In this document: in pieces, positions 34,266-46,160 of the stretch
Numbering within the stretch: position 1 is the stretch's first letter
Layout: every line of letters starts with the position of its first letter
DNA from: Elephas maximus indicus
Taxonomy: Eukaryota; Chordata; Mammalia; Proboscidea; Elephantidae
Direction: 5' to 3'
Assembly: GCF_024166365.1 (NCBI RefSeq)
Contig: NC_064822.1
Location: 146,636,823-146,700,822, forward strand
DNA length: 64,000 bases
Notes under the pieces: generated by a model
Told to the model about the DNA's origin: nothing
Database searches by the model: none
Seen by the model: only the letters and a program-made list of their open reading frames with translations
Position numbers and translations under genes: made by a program

Positions 34266-35955
34266 TGAATAACAGCTAAACTCAAGGAAGATGTATTTTA
34301 GAATCTATATGCTTTCTCTTAATATTTGGAAACTAGTAGGTATTACTGAGGTGGTTTCACCCAGAGTATTATGGAATTGGGGTTTTTACCTTGGATTCTA
34401 TAAATCATCTCAGGCACCTTTACAAAAAAATATTATTATATAGTTTATGAATAACAAACATAAGTGTGGTTAAAAAGACAATATACTTTCAGTAAGAAAC
34501 ACACTTATTTTCTCACATTTTGTAGACAGAAGAGTATGAAACAACAGATGTTGAAATTATTAAGAGCATTCTGACAATGTCAAGATTTTGGCCTTTTATT
34601 TGGTTTGGCTAGAGACCACAAGCTCAGATTTTATCTGAACCCTGTCTGAACTAACTTAAGCAAAACTTACTGACTTTGGTTCACAGAAATTGTGCTGAAC
34701 CTTTTTTTTTTGGATTCATCGTGCCATCATGAGTTTTACTTAGAAGTTTGAGGTTGTTCTCAAATTGATTTTCAGAAATTATCTCCAGAACCTTAGAAAG
34801 TTTAAGCATTTATCAACAGTCAAAGAAAAACTGAACATTCAAGAAGAGATTTGATCCATCTGAAAACAAATATTATGGATTCAATTTTTAATACAGGTTT
34901 TTGACAAATATGTCACATATGAATATGAATAGAATTTTATTTTTAAAAGGTAGACATAAATTCTCATGTTTTCCAGGAACTGAAACCAATAATTTACTTT
35001 GGTAATTTTAACCCCAAAATCACAATCCTGATTAACTCAAACATAAACCATTAAGGGACAATATAGATTTTTCCCTTTAAAAACATTTATAAATGTTTTT
35101 ATGAAATTTTTACCATTTAATTTTCTAATTATCAGATTGATTATATATTTTACCCATGATTTACAGCGTGTGAGCATAGTATGATCACTGAGCATTATTT
35201 CAATTCTAAGTTGATTTTTTAACACCCGAGATTGTATATCATTGTTTTATATGGTCATTGTTTATTCAGTTTACCCACGAGTTTGACATTTTATTTGCTA
35301 ATCAGTCCTTTTTGCTTCTCAGTCCTTTCCTTCAGGGATTTCCCAGAGCAAAGGTCTAGGGATCTGTGCCTCTCTGTGTGGGGCATTTTTCTTTCTGGTG
35401 TAAATACTGAGGCTGTACCTCCTCAGGGATCCTGACTTTTTGTAGGTGATTCTGTTCTGAACTGCCCTCCTACTTATCTAACTGGCCTTGGCTCCTGTAC
35501 CTGCTTCATTTGGTTAATCAAAAGGCATGTTTTTGTGCCCCAGAGATGGGCTAATACACCCAGGCTTGTCGTCAGTTCCAAAGTTTTCCTACTCCTATGG
35601 ATTAATGCTTTCTTGTCATCTTTGATTTCAGGTGAATATTTCTAGTTTGCGTCCACACAGCTAGAGACTATAAAACTATATTTTAAAAACTATATTTTAC
35701 CCAACATTTGAAGCTGTGTTTAGGGTTTTCCCTGAACATCTGGCTTTCCATGTTACTGGAAATATGAGACTAATCATATATTCTTCCAGAATATATTAAA
35801 TGGGTGTTTTCTTATGTTTACTTTCTTTTACAAGTAAAGTTATGAACAATATGTTCATGGGTACATTCTCAAATATTTGATTCAAAGAATTCACATTATG
35901 AATGTAATGCAGACTATTAAATGTGTTTATATAAAGTATTTTTTAAATAGCTAAA
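34266..35955. other. Unassigned AT-rich DNA
   Basis: About 1.7 kb with no recognised gene, RNA or repeat. Confidence 0.4.
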
Positions 35956-35960
35956 AGAAG

Positions 35961-36105
35961 CAATTTAGACAATTAATCATTCCACAAATTGGCTAGTCAT
36001 TAAATTGGCCATCTGGAGCAATTAATCGGTTTTCCTTGAATTGCCTCCTGTAAAATTGGCCGTGCAGTGAATTGTCTTTGGGTGAATTGGCATTCCGTGA
36101 ATGCT
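35961..36105. repeat. Degenerate AATTGGC tandem array, about 16-bp period
   Basis: The word aattggc or a one-base variant recurs at about 35987, 36003, 36020, 36039, 36055, 36070 and 36085, with intervals of 15-19 bases. Weaker matches occur on each side (caatt at 35961 and 35971, gtgaatgc at 36098). It does not belong to a family that I can name. Confidence 0.7.
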
Positions 36106-36270
36106 TTTTTGTTGAATATGCCTACATCTCTCAGATGTACCTGTCCAGAGATGAATCTTCCTTTTATTTGCAGGGTGCAGAGTTGAAAAGAAAGGCCATT
36201 TCCTTGTTTCAGAGAGTGATGGAAAAAGATCTGAGATTCTTACAACTCATTATACACACTTTCAATATAT

Positions 36271-36845
36271 ATTTTTTTTTTTTATCGTGCATTAGATGAA
36301 AGTTTACAGAGTAAATTAGTTTCCTATTCAATAGTTTGTATATAAAGTGTTGCATGACATTGGTTTCATTCCCCACAATGTGTCAGGACTCTCCCCATTT
36401 CTATCCTAGTTTCCTTGTTTCCTTCAGTCCTGATTTTCTACCTCTTCCTGCCTTTTCATCTTTGTTTTTGGGAAAATGTTGACCTTTTGATCTCATATAA
36501 TTAATTGTTCTAAGGAGCATGTTCCTCTTGAGTGTTACTGTTTATTTTATTGGTGTGTCTATGGTTTGGCTGAAACATGACCTCAAGGAATGGCTTCAGT
36601 TCTAGTTCAGAAGGGTGTCTTAAGACCATAGTCTTGGGGGTTTCTCCAGTCTCTTTCAGACCAGTAAGTCTGGTCTTTTTGCGGATTTGATTTTTTGTTC
36701 TGTAATTTTTCTTCCGCTCTGTCCTTGACCCTCTGTTGTGATCCCAGTCAGAATGGTCAGTAGTGGTAGCCAGGTACCATCTAGTTCTTTTGGTCTTGGG
36801 GTCACGTAGGCTGTGTTCATGTGGTCCATTAGGCTTCTGTATATA
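36271..36845 (-). mobile_element. Old L1 3' UTR, truncated
   Basis: A T-run (36271-36283) marks the poly(A) end on the minus strand. It is followed by the L1 3' UTR in reverse (agatgaaagtttacagagta, then ggtagccaggtaccatctag). It matches the same family as 20650-22970 and ends where ta-rich repeats begin near 36840. Confidence 0.8.
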
Positions 36846-37000
36846 TATATGTATTTATTTAGTGGTTTTATATACATATTTAGTTTTAGTTTTAGTTCCA
36901 CTTTTCCCCTCCTCCAAAGGGACTTGTTGCCATCAGCTATTCCTAAGGTCTGAGTTACAAGTCCACTTGCTTCTTGCTAATTTTGCTTTACTGTAGGCCC

Positions 37001-37180
37001 TTGTAGTTAGTTGCAGTTAAGTTGATCCTAACTCATAGTGAACTCCTGTTTGCAGAGTAGAACTGCTTCATAGGGTTTTCAAGGCTGTGACATTTTGGAA
37101 GCAGATCACCAGGCCTGTTTTCCAAGGCACCTCTGTGTGGGTTTGAACTGCCAACTTTTTGTTGGGCTTCGGCTAAGTCA
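37001..37180 (-). repeat. AfroSINE, long variant, diverged
   Basis: gttagttgcagttaagttga, cctaactcatagtgaac, aagcagatcaccaggcctg and gtttgaactgccaacttttt follow the longer AfroSINE type also seen at 37893-38108 and 51000-51210. It has an extra middle block compared with the standard copies. Confidence 0.78.
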
Positions 37181-37892
37181 TCTATCGTGAATTTGTCTCT
37201 CTTTTATCTTTCTAAATTTTGTTTTCATTCCTTCCTGTTTTCTCTTCTACCAACTTCTTTTTTAAAGTGGGTTATTCCTTTTAAGAAATGATTACTGTTG
37301 TTTTAATGAGTTTTGGCAGAGATCTGGAGTAAGAGCTTATTTAATTCTCCAGGTTCAACTAGATATCTTTCTCCAGTAGGTGATTACTTTTAAAACATAT
37401 CATAATAAAGAATGCAGTGATGACACTCCTTATACTGACATCTTGTTGTGTATAATAACTTAAAAGTGTTTACAGTATAAATATTAACTTGAGTTTTTAA
37501 AAATTATTTAGAAAATGCAGTGCATAGTTTATTTTCACACGTACTTTTTCCATAAGAGAGATAACTAGTTGCAACTGGATTCCAGAAGCTCTTCAAAATT
37601 TGTGTAAAGCGTTGCATATTTTAATACTTTAAATATTTGCTCATTTTCTACGAGGACTCTCTTTCATTAGATTTTCAAGGGTTTTACATCAGCAACAACA
37701 ACAAAAGTAGATATATTTGATAAACAGACTTGAGATTAAAACTCCCAAGTTCTTTCTGATTTATCCACTAAATTTTGGAACTGTTCATTAACAATTACTG
37801 TCCATAAGAAAACCTCAAGGTTTAACCCAACCTGCATTGTATATATTTGAAGTTTCATGATTTCAAATAGAATGACTATCAAGATGCTCTCA
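37181..37892. other. Unassigned AT-rich DNA
   Basis: Nothing recognised. Confidence 0.4.
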
Positions 37893-38108
37893 GTTGTTGT
37901 TGTTGTTGTTAGGTGCCATTGGGTTGACTTCAGCTCATACCAACCCCATGTGACAGAGTAGAAAGAACTGCCCTACAGAATTTTCTAGACTATAATATTT
38001 ATGGCAGAAGATTGCCAGGTCTTTCTCTCAAGGCTCCGCTGAGTGGGTTCAAATTTCTCACTTTTTTATTAACAGCTGAGCGCTTAACTATTGCACCACC
38101 AGCGTTCC
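37893..38108 (-). repeat. AfroSINE, long variant
   Basis: It starts with five gtt units (3' end on the minus strand) and ggtgccattgggttgactt, carries the extra block aagattgccaggtctttctc, and ends with gcaccaccagcgttcc. The gtt-type end is like the 3' end of the RTE elements. Confidence 0.82.
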
Positions 38109-38472
38109 TTATATTCTTAATTGTTACCTACTATAATCCATGGTAGAATAAATTTGATAAAATGTGGACCAGAATACCAGTAATAAAGTTATTTCACATT
38201 GTACAAAATTTCCATTGGATAATTATTCGTATCAAGAGTTTAATTAGTATGTGAAAAGGAAAGTCTTCTAAAGACAAGCTTTAAAAACTAAATTATTACA
38301 TCAAATTTAGTTCATTATTAAGATAAACTAAGAATAATGTGGAGATTGTTATTTTCAAGACTTTTAGATAATTTACTGATTACAATTCTTCACTCATAAT
38401 GTGTATTTCTTTCCTTCAATTAGTTAATTATGTGATTAAAATTAAAGAAAAATTTTCCTTCATATAAATACA
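38109..38472. other. Unassigned AT-rich DNA
   Basis: Nothing recognised. Confidence 0.4.
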
Positions 38473-38635
38473 TAGGGGTCATGGTGGCACAGTGGTTAAG
38501 TGTTTGGCTGGTAACCAAAAGGTTGGCAGTTCAAATCTTCTAGCTGCTCCTTGGAAACCCTATCTGGCAGTTTTACTCCGTCTTATAAGGTCACTGTGAG
38601 TCAGAATCTACCCAACAGTGATGGATTTTTATGGT
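38473..38635 (+). repeat. AfroSINE
   Basis: catggtggcacagtggttaa, ggcagttcaaatctt and cactgtgagtcagaatctac. Possible short flanking repeats are aatacatag and agtacatag. Confidence 0.87.
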
Positions 38636-38768
38636 TTAGAAGTACATAGAATTTCTTCATTTAATCATGTGACTTATGATGTTTGAGTTTGTTTTTACTA
38701 ACCATGGTAAAACTTCACCAAAATAGTTATGTGACCAACAACATTCTACTCAGAATTTACATATTGTG

Positions 38769-38947
38769 TGTCTTGAGAGTAGGAAACCCTGGTGGCATAG
38801 TGGTTAAGTGCTACGGCTGCTAACCAAGAGGTCGGCAGTTCAAATCTGCCAGGCGCTCCTTGGGAACTTTGTGGGGCAGTTCTACTCTGTCATATAGGGT
38901 TGCTATGAGTTAGAATTGACTTGACGACAGTGGGTTATGTCTTGAGA
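38769..38947 (+). repeat. AfroSINE with target-site duplication
   Basis: The body lies at about 38781-38937 (ggaaaccctggtggcatagt). It is flanked by tgtcttgaga at 38769-38778 and 38938-38947. Confidence 0.92.
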
Positions 38948-39514
38948 ATACAATCAATGCCAGTGATACAGTTGAAAAGTTTTGATACAAAATAACACAC
39001 TTTGAATTTTGTTTTTTATATTTTCTATAATGCAATGATTTATACAAATAATAATATATAATAGATCTGATTTTCCCAAATAATTTTTATTAGAATAATT
39101 TCTTAGCTATTCTTTCAGTGGCCTTTAGAACTATTTTAGAATTTTAGTAAGAATTTTATTTTAATATATATGGTAATTTTAGATAAGCTGACATTTTTAT
39201 GATATTTTTCTGTTTTATTTAGAAGCTTTCTTCAAATTGGTACCATGTATGATTCATATGTTTCCTTAAGTTTATTTCTAACAGTGTTTTTTTATTTGTG
39301 TTGCTATCTTGATCAAGGGTTCCTTATACATAAATTTGGATTTCTTACAGTGTGAAAAAAAAGCACAAATTACTCACAATCCATCGCTTCTAAATTTTAT
39401 CTCAAAATTATTTCATGAAACAATTCCAAAGTATATATACCTTCTTGGAAATAAGCTAGCCTAGATTAGTTGGCCCTATCATCTAGGTGAAAATAATTAA
39501 AAATGTTAAGGACA
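38948..39514. other. Unassigned AT-rich DNA
   Basis: Nothing recognised. Confidence 0.4.
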
Positions 39515-39897
39515 CTGTGGGTGGTCTGATACTCTGCCCAGATCACTCCTTAAGAATCAAGGCACTCATTCCCCCCAGCTGACAGAGACGATGAGCTAAG
39601 TCTATCTCCCTGGGTTGTAGTAGTCCCAAAGAAAGATTGCATAGTCCAAGATTATACCTTCTCTGGTGCAGTTCACACCCAATGACTGATCAACAGGCAG
39701 ATCACAAACTCTAATTCTCTTGTCAAGATTTCGCCATCCCAGATTGAGAGCTCCCTGTGGCATTAGGTGATATCTCTCTCTCTGACCAATATTGCTGTCC
39801 TAATTCCTTTACAGGAAGTACTCCCAAGTGCACTCCTCAATAAATTTACAAAAGAAAATACCTAAATCTCAAAGTCTGTTTACTGGGGAACCTAACA
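39515..39897 (+). repeat. Probable solo LTR of an old ERVL-type element
   Basis: It begins tgtgggtggtctgatac, contains caataaa (39838-39844), and ends in a gtctgtttactggggaacct word with a final ca, as old mammalian LTRs do. The boundaries and family are uncertain. Confidence 0.45.
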
Positions 39898-40087
39898 AAA
39901 AATAAATCTAGCCAAATGTGAATGTTTGGATTTGATGGTAGAACAGAGAATAGGAACAGTGAAGTAAAATGTCAAGATCTTTCTAAGATGGGAAGACCAA
40001 TAGGAAAACTTCTTCATTTATAAACCTAAGGGACTATACACATAGAACAAGACTGAAAATAAGAAAAAAATGCCTCTCAGCCCCTCA

Positions 40088-40114
40088 ATAAACACACACA
40101 CACACACACACACA
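40088..40114. repeat. (CA)n microsatellite
   Basis: Twelve or more CA units. Confidence 0.9.
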
Positions 40115-40640
40115 TGTCCATACAGGAATGCAAAAAGTTTGATTTGATTTAAGGAGAGTGAAGGGGAAAAAATATCCATCCTTGTGATGTTGTATTCACA
40201 GGCTAGTCTTTATGCAGATTTGTGGTCCATATTTACATCACCTTGGTGGTAGAAAAGATCTCAAAGCCCTGAGTTGAGCTTAAAATAGTCTTGCACAGGT
40301 AGTGCCCTTGGGCACCTGGCAGAAGCAAATGGAAATCCTCTCTGGAGAAGCATACTTTCAATCCAGGTTACAAATAATTTTTCAAGAACTATAGATAAAA
40401 CACTTTAAAAATAACTAAACTCATAAGGAAACAAAGACCAGCAGCCAAAAACAGACATGAGGAAAAGCTCCAACTTGATTTAAAGATATTGGAATGATCT
40501 GATACAGATTTTAAACACAAACTTATTATGTTTCATGAGAGACATATAAACAAAGGAAGAAACATCTACAGAGAAGAGGGAAGTATAAAAATTAGTTTTT
40601 CAACTTTGGAAAATAAAATAAATATACACTCTATGAATGA

Positions 40641-40813
40641 AGGAAACCCTGGTAGTGTAGTGGTTAAGAGCTATGGATGCTAACCAATACATTGACAGTT
40701 CATATCCACCAGGCACTCATTGGAAACTCTATGAGGCGGTTCTACTCTGTGCTTTAGGGTCGCTATGGGTTGGAATTGACTCAACTGCAATGAGTTTGCG
40801 CTTTTTTGGTTCT
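40641..40813 (+). repeat. AfroSINE inside ancient L1
   Basis: ggaaaccctggtagtgtagt through ggttggaattgactc, followed by a T-rich end. No clear target-site duplication is seen. Confidence 0.88.
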
Positions 40814-41415
40814 AGGGACAAAAAATGCAATAACTGCAAAATATGCTAGATAAATTTAACAGCAGAGTAGATTTAATAGGAGCATTGACTAAAAGAGAAT
40901 TGATACTCTAGATGATAAGTTGGAAACAATTTCAATGGTATGGTTCAGAAAGACAAAAAAGATGGAGAGGTTAAGAGACATAGTATACACAACACAAAGA
41001 TTTACTATATGAAAAAGAAAGAGATAATTGAGAAGAAGAAATATGAAGTTATAACGATTGCAGACCTTTAAAGCCAGTTTAAAGACACCAATCCTCAAAT
41101 TCAACAAGCCAAACAAATCCCAAAGACAAACAGGAGGAAATCCACACCTAAATAAGTCATCCTAAACTTCACAAATTAAAGAGATTATTTAAAAAGGACT
41201 AGAAAGGGGGGAAAATTACTGTTAAAACATGACAGATAACTGATTTTCCAAGAGCAATAATACAAACCAGAAGGCAGTGGAACAATACATTTAAAATGAA
41301 AAAAGAAGATAACTGCTCTCCAAGAATTATTTACCTAGTTAAAAAGAGGTAAATAATGAAGAAGAGAATGAGTGGGAAATAAGGAATGTGGAAAACAATT
41401 GAAAGTGTTCCATGT

Positions 41416-41914
41416 TGTCCTAGTCATCTAGTGCTGCTACAACAGAAATACCACAAGTGAATGGCTTTAACAAAGAGAAGTTTACTCTAACAGTTCAGTA
41501 AGCTAGAAGTCTGAATTCAGGGCACCAGCTCTGGGGGAAGGCCTTATCTCTCTTTTGGCTCTGGGGGAAGGTCCTCGTCATCAGTGTTCCCTTGGTCTGG
41601 GAGCATCCCAGCACAGGAACCTCAGATCCAAAGGACACGCTCTGCTCCTGGCACTGCTTCTTGGTCATATGAGGTCTCCATGTCTCTCTGCTTGCTTCTC
41701 TCTTTTATAACTCAAAAGAGATTGGCTTAAGACACTACTTAACCTCATAGACCTCATCAGCATAACTGCCACTAATCCATCTTATTACATCATAGTGATA
41801 GTATTTACAACACATAGGGAAATCACAACAGAAGATAAAATGGTAGACAATTATACAAGGGAATCATGACCTAGCCAAGTTGACAGATATTTTGGGGGGA
41901 CACAATTCAATCCA
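41416..41914 (-). repeat. MaLR 3' LTR
   Basis: It matches the second LTR at 43013 throughout (for example ctcagcacaggaacctc against ggcacaggaacctcag-type words, ttataactcaaaagagattg, gataaaatggtagacaa). Confidence 0.85.
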
Positions 41915-43012
41915 TGATATTCTACCCTTTAAAAAAAAAAAAAATTATCTACCCTTTGGTCCCCCAAAATTCATGTCCTTGCCACATGTAAAACATATTC
42001 AACCCATCATATCATAACAGAAGTCTTAAATCAAGTCCAAGTCCAAAATCAAGAAATTCTTCTTCATCTTTGAAATACAGAATACAAGTTATCTGCTTCC
42101 AAAGTACAATGGCAGAGCAAGCACAAGCTAGATATTTCCACTATAAATGGAAGAAATTGGAGAGAAAGAAGGCATAACAGGTGCCAAGCAACTTAGCAGA
42201 ACACTTTACATTAACCCGCAAGGTTTGAAATAATTCTCTATTCTCAGACAATTTACACAATAACCCTGCTCTCCAGAATCTAGGTATTGGCCACACTCTC
42301 CAGATTCTGAGTGGAGGCCCCTCAGCTCCAGCTTTAGCGCTTCCTTCCAGGCTTATTGGAACAGCAATTCTGCTCCCTTGGCTTTAGACGCACCATTCTC
42401 TTCATCTATCTGAGTGGGAACTCTACCCTTAGGAACACCAGAGGCCATGGATTCACCCTTTGAAACCCCTGAGGTCATGGCTATAACTTTTGAGACTGAG
42501 GCACCTTGACTTCTTATGTTCCTTGTCCCTTTAGCTCCTGTTTCCTAGCTTCTTGGGTCTGTGGCCTTACACCTGCATCTGCCTTGCTGGGGCAAATGTT
42601 CCAAAGCTCAGTAGCTACACTGATAAATAACTGGAAGCAACCCATTCTGCCAGGAAGACTCCTGCACACAAGCAGTCAGCTCTCTCTTGCTCCGTGGGTT
42701 GGCAAGCATAGCTCCACCAATAAGTGCCTGGAGGCACCCTACTCCACCAGAAGCCTATTGCACACAGTCGTTCAGCTCTCTTGCTCTGTGGGTCATCTCC
42801 AGTGCTGTCTGGCGCTGGTCTCCTGGTTCTGCTGCTGCCAGTTCACTGATGCTGCTGGATCTCTGCTACTGTTTCTCACCATCTGCGCCCTCTCCAGTGT
42901 TAATAGTTCTTCTCACTTCCTTCCAAGTCTTCTATCCATTCACAGTTTCAAAGCCACTTCCACATTTTAGGTATCTATTAGAGCAGCAGCCCACTCTCTC
43001 AGTACCAAATTC
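41915..43012 (-). other. MaLR internal region
   Basis: Non-coding. On the minus strand it starts with gaatttggtactgagaga at 43010 and ends at an A/T-rich run beside the 3' LTR near 41930-41944, which may be the remnant of the polypurine tract. It is shorter than the internal regions of well-known MaLRs. Confidence 0.7.
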
Positions 43013-43521
43013 TGTCCTAGATATCTAGTGTCTCTATAATAGAAATACCATAAGTGGATGACTTTAACAAAGAGGAGTTTATTCTCTCACAGTCCAATAG
43101 GCTAGAAATTTGAATTCAGGGCACCATCTCCAGAGGAAGGCTTTTTCTCTCTTCTGAATCTGGGGGAAGTTCCTTGTCATCAGTCTTATCTTGGTTTGGG
43201 AGCATCTCAGCACAGGAACCTCAGGTCCAAAGGACATACTCTGCTCCCAGCACTACTTTCTTGGTGGTATGATGTCCCCATGTCTCTCTGCTCACTTCTC
43301 TCTTTTATATCTCAAAAGAGATTGGCTTAAGATAATACCTAATCTTGTAGACCTCATCAGTATAACTGCTGCTAATCCATCTTATTACATAATAGTGATA
43401 GGTTTACAACACATAGGGAAATAACATCAGAAGATAAAATGGTAGACAATCATACAATCATACAAGGGAATCATGACCTCGCCAATTTGACAGATATTTT
43501 GGGGGGACAAAATTCAGTCCA
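43013..43521 (-). repeat. MaLR 5' LTR
   Basis: Partner of 41416-41914. By eye there are numerous substitutions between the two, plus a small tandem duplication (caatcatacaatcatac near 43446), so the insertion is old. Confidence 0.85.
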
Positions 43522-43660
43522 AGAAAAACACCTACAGGTTATCTCTAAAGGAAAATTCTAAAAAAAAAATTAACTCATGCAGAAGAAAAATGATTTCCTA
43601 TGGGACAGAAGTACTATCACGATGAAGGTATAGAAACAGAGAAATTATAAATATGTAGAA

Positions 43661-44715
43661 GCGGGCCCAAGATGGTGGAGTAGTCAGGCACTTCCGGTGA
43701 TCCCTCTTACAACACTCAAAAAAAAAAAGTGAATTTATTATATATATGACAAGCTAGGAACCCTGAGGAGAAAAGGCAAAGTTAAGAAATCATACTGAGC
43801 GACGGGGGAGGAAGAGACAGTGCAGAAGCAGCAAGGTGTTGCCGGGTTGGTGCAGCACCTTAACCCCTATTCCCCTGTGGTGGGGCTGGCGGTAGTGTTC
43901 GGGGACGCAGTTGCTTCAGGTAAAGAAGGCAAGCAATGTAGCACACACCTGATCCCCAGTGGCTCCAGTCCAGGCATAAGTTGTCCACAGGCTTTGTCTT
44001 TCACCCCTGCATAGGCCCAGGTAGCCTCGTTACAGCAGATGAGATCTGGCCATTATATTGCAAGGGCAAGTCTATTTGAGGTTTGACAGTAATTGTTTCA
44101 ACTGTGCCACAGAGAGGCAGGTTTTTGGTTCTTGATACCATGCTGCCTATTAAACAGGGCTCTTACCTACCCACAATAGGGACTGGAGGACTGAAGGCTC
44201 CACGCGTGCCACCTAGCCACCTGCAACAGGAGTCCATGGATAAGTGGTGCCTACTAGTCCTTACAGTTAAAAGCATTGGATGCCTATGGTACAGCTGCAG
44301 AGCCCACACATCAGAGCGCTCTAGGGAACAGGGACGTGCCTTCCTTACAGACATTCGGGGAAGGTTGTCAACCCTCTGCCTTCCTCAGAGTATGACTCCC
44401 TGCTGCTACCAGAAACCTGTGAATACAGCAATCACCACTGCTTCTCTAAGATTGTAGGCGAGAGTCTTTACCACACACTACGTGACCAACTACCAGGACA
44501 CCTGAGCTGAGTCTATACAAGAATAGTGAATGGACTCCTAAGCTCATATACCTGGTAACAGCTCTAGCTGTCTGGTAACAGGACATTAGTGCTTCAAAGG
44601 CTCCAGTAATCAAGTTAGCTCATTCTAGTAGCCTATTTGGGTATACCAAAGCAAAACAGAGTGAGAAACTAGGACATAGTGAGCAAACAAAATAAATTAA
44701 TACAATAACTTATAG
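43661..44715 (+). promoter_or_regulatory. L1 copy 3 5' UTR
   Basis: About 1.05 kb. A YY1-like caagatggt is at 43668-43676. Words shared with copy 1 include ggtacagctgcagagccc and the stretch before ORF1 (cctggtaacagc). It is poorer in CpG than copy 1. Open frames in it (43820-44457) are not proteins that I can recognise. Confidence 0.65.
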
Positions 44716-45665
44716 ATGGCTCGGAGACAACAGTCAATATCAAATCACATAAAGAAGCAGATCCTGAATGCTTCAACAAACTCCCAAAATGAAGAATCAA
44801 GGACTCTTCTGGATGAATATGTATTCTGGGAATTACTAGATGTAGGATACAAAAGATTAATATACAGATCTCTTCGAGATATCAGGAAGGATAAAATGCA
44901 GAACAAGCCAAGGAGCACACAGATAAAGCAGTCAAGGAAATTAAGATTATTCAAGAACATAATGAAAAGTTTAATAGACTGCAAGAATCCATAGAAAGAC
45001 GACAATCAGAAATTCAGAAGATTAACAATAAAATTTCAGTTAGTCAACTCAGTAGAAAGTCAGTAGAGCAAAATTGGGAAGATGGAAGTCCGAATTAGTG
45101 AGATTGAAAATAAAAATTTGGCAATAATATATTTGAAGTAATAGCAGATAAAAGAATTAAAAAAAAAAAATGAAGAAACCCTGAGAATCATATGGGACTC
45201 TATCAAGAAGATTAACCTACGAGTGACTGGAGTACTAGAACAGGCAGGGATAACAGAAAATACAGAGAGAATTATTGAAACTTAGTTGGCAGAAAACTTC
45301 CCTGACATTGTGAAAGATGAAAGGATATCTAAGATGTTCATCGAACCCCATACAAGGTAGATCCCAAAAGAAAGTCATCCAGAGATATTATAATCAAACT
45401 TGCCAAAACCAAAGATAAAATTTGAAGAGCAGCCAGGGATAAGTGAAAAGCCACCTACAAAGGAGGATCAATAAGATTAAATTTGGACTACTCAGTAGAA
45501 ACCATGCAGGCAAGAAGGCAAAGGGATGACATATATAAAGCTTTGAAGGAGAAAAATTGCCAGCCAAGAATCATATATCCAGCAAAACTTTCTGTAAGAT
45601 ATGAAGGCAAAATTTGGACATTTCCAGATAAACAAAAGCTTAGGAAATTAGCAAAAACCAAATGA
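44716..45665 (+). pseudogene. L1 copy 3 ORF1, broken
   Basis: The ATG at 44716 starts the frame MARRQQSISNHIKKQ, the same N-terminus as in copy 1. The frame is lost after about 90 residues (44994), where copy 1 has its coiled coil. A C-terminal piece is open at 45483-45665 (ETMQARRQRDDIYKAL). Between them several stops and shifts occur, including a deletion after 44895 and an A10 run at 45160-45169. No functional RNA-binding protein can be made. Confidence 0.85.
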
Positions 45666-46160
45666 AAACTACAGGAGATACTAAAGGAAATTCTCTGGTT
45701 AGAAAATCAATAATATCAGATATCAAACCAACACTAGAACTCAGGACAAAGCAACCAGATATCAGCCCAGATAGGGAAATCACAAAAATAAATCAAGACA
45801 AAAAAATGCTCCAAACATGGAATCAGTGATATCATTATGTAAAAAATAACATTAAATCAATAAAGAAATGATAAATAAAGTAGTCATAGATCTTCCATAT
45901 GGACAGGAAATCAAGGTGATATAGGGAGATACAAGTTAGCTTTAAACTTAGAAAAATAGGGGTAAGCATTTAGGTAACCACAAAGGAGACTAACAATCCT
46001 ACACATCAAAATAAAATACAAGAAAAAATAAAGACTCAGCAAAAACAAAATCAACAACAATGAAAACAAGGAACACACAATTTAGAAATAAAAACTACTC
46101 AGCACAAAAAAATCTGTGGAAATATGAAACTGTCAACAGCACACTAAAAAATGCATCAAA

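Larger units (their letters stand above)
39960..41415 (+). mobile_element. Ancient L1: 5' UTR end and ORF1 region
   Basis: The stretch 40320-41410 carries the order of an old L1 ORF1 (agaagcaaatggaaatcctc, then tttaacagcagagtagattt, gagaggttaagagacatag, gacaccaatcctcaaattca, gaggaaatccacacct and gaaggcagtggaacaatac). No usable frame remains. It is interrupted by an AfroSINE at 40641 and ends at the MaLR at 41416; homologous inter-ORF sequence seems to resume at 43522-43660. The part before 40320 is assigned with less certainty. Confidence 0.7.
41416..43521 (-). mobile_element. MaLR element with both LTRs
   Basis: Two LTRs of about 500 bases (41416-41914 and 43013-43521) in the same orientation flank an internal region of about 1.1 kb. 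On the minus strand each LTR begins with tggattgaattg or tggactgaattt followed by gtcccccc. The internal region begins with gaatttggtactgagag, the word typical for ERVL/MaLR elements just inside the 5' LTR. MaLRs are non-autonomous and depended on ERVL proteins. No gene is present; the frames at 42506-43028 look like chance. Confidence 0.85.

Noticed and set aside
42506..43028. Frames of 154 and 113 residues as a possible gene
   Set aside because: They lie in the non-coding MaLR internal region and extend across its boundary with the LTR. There are no known domains.
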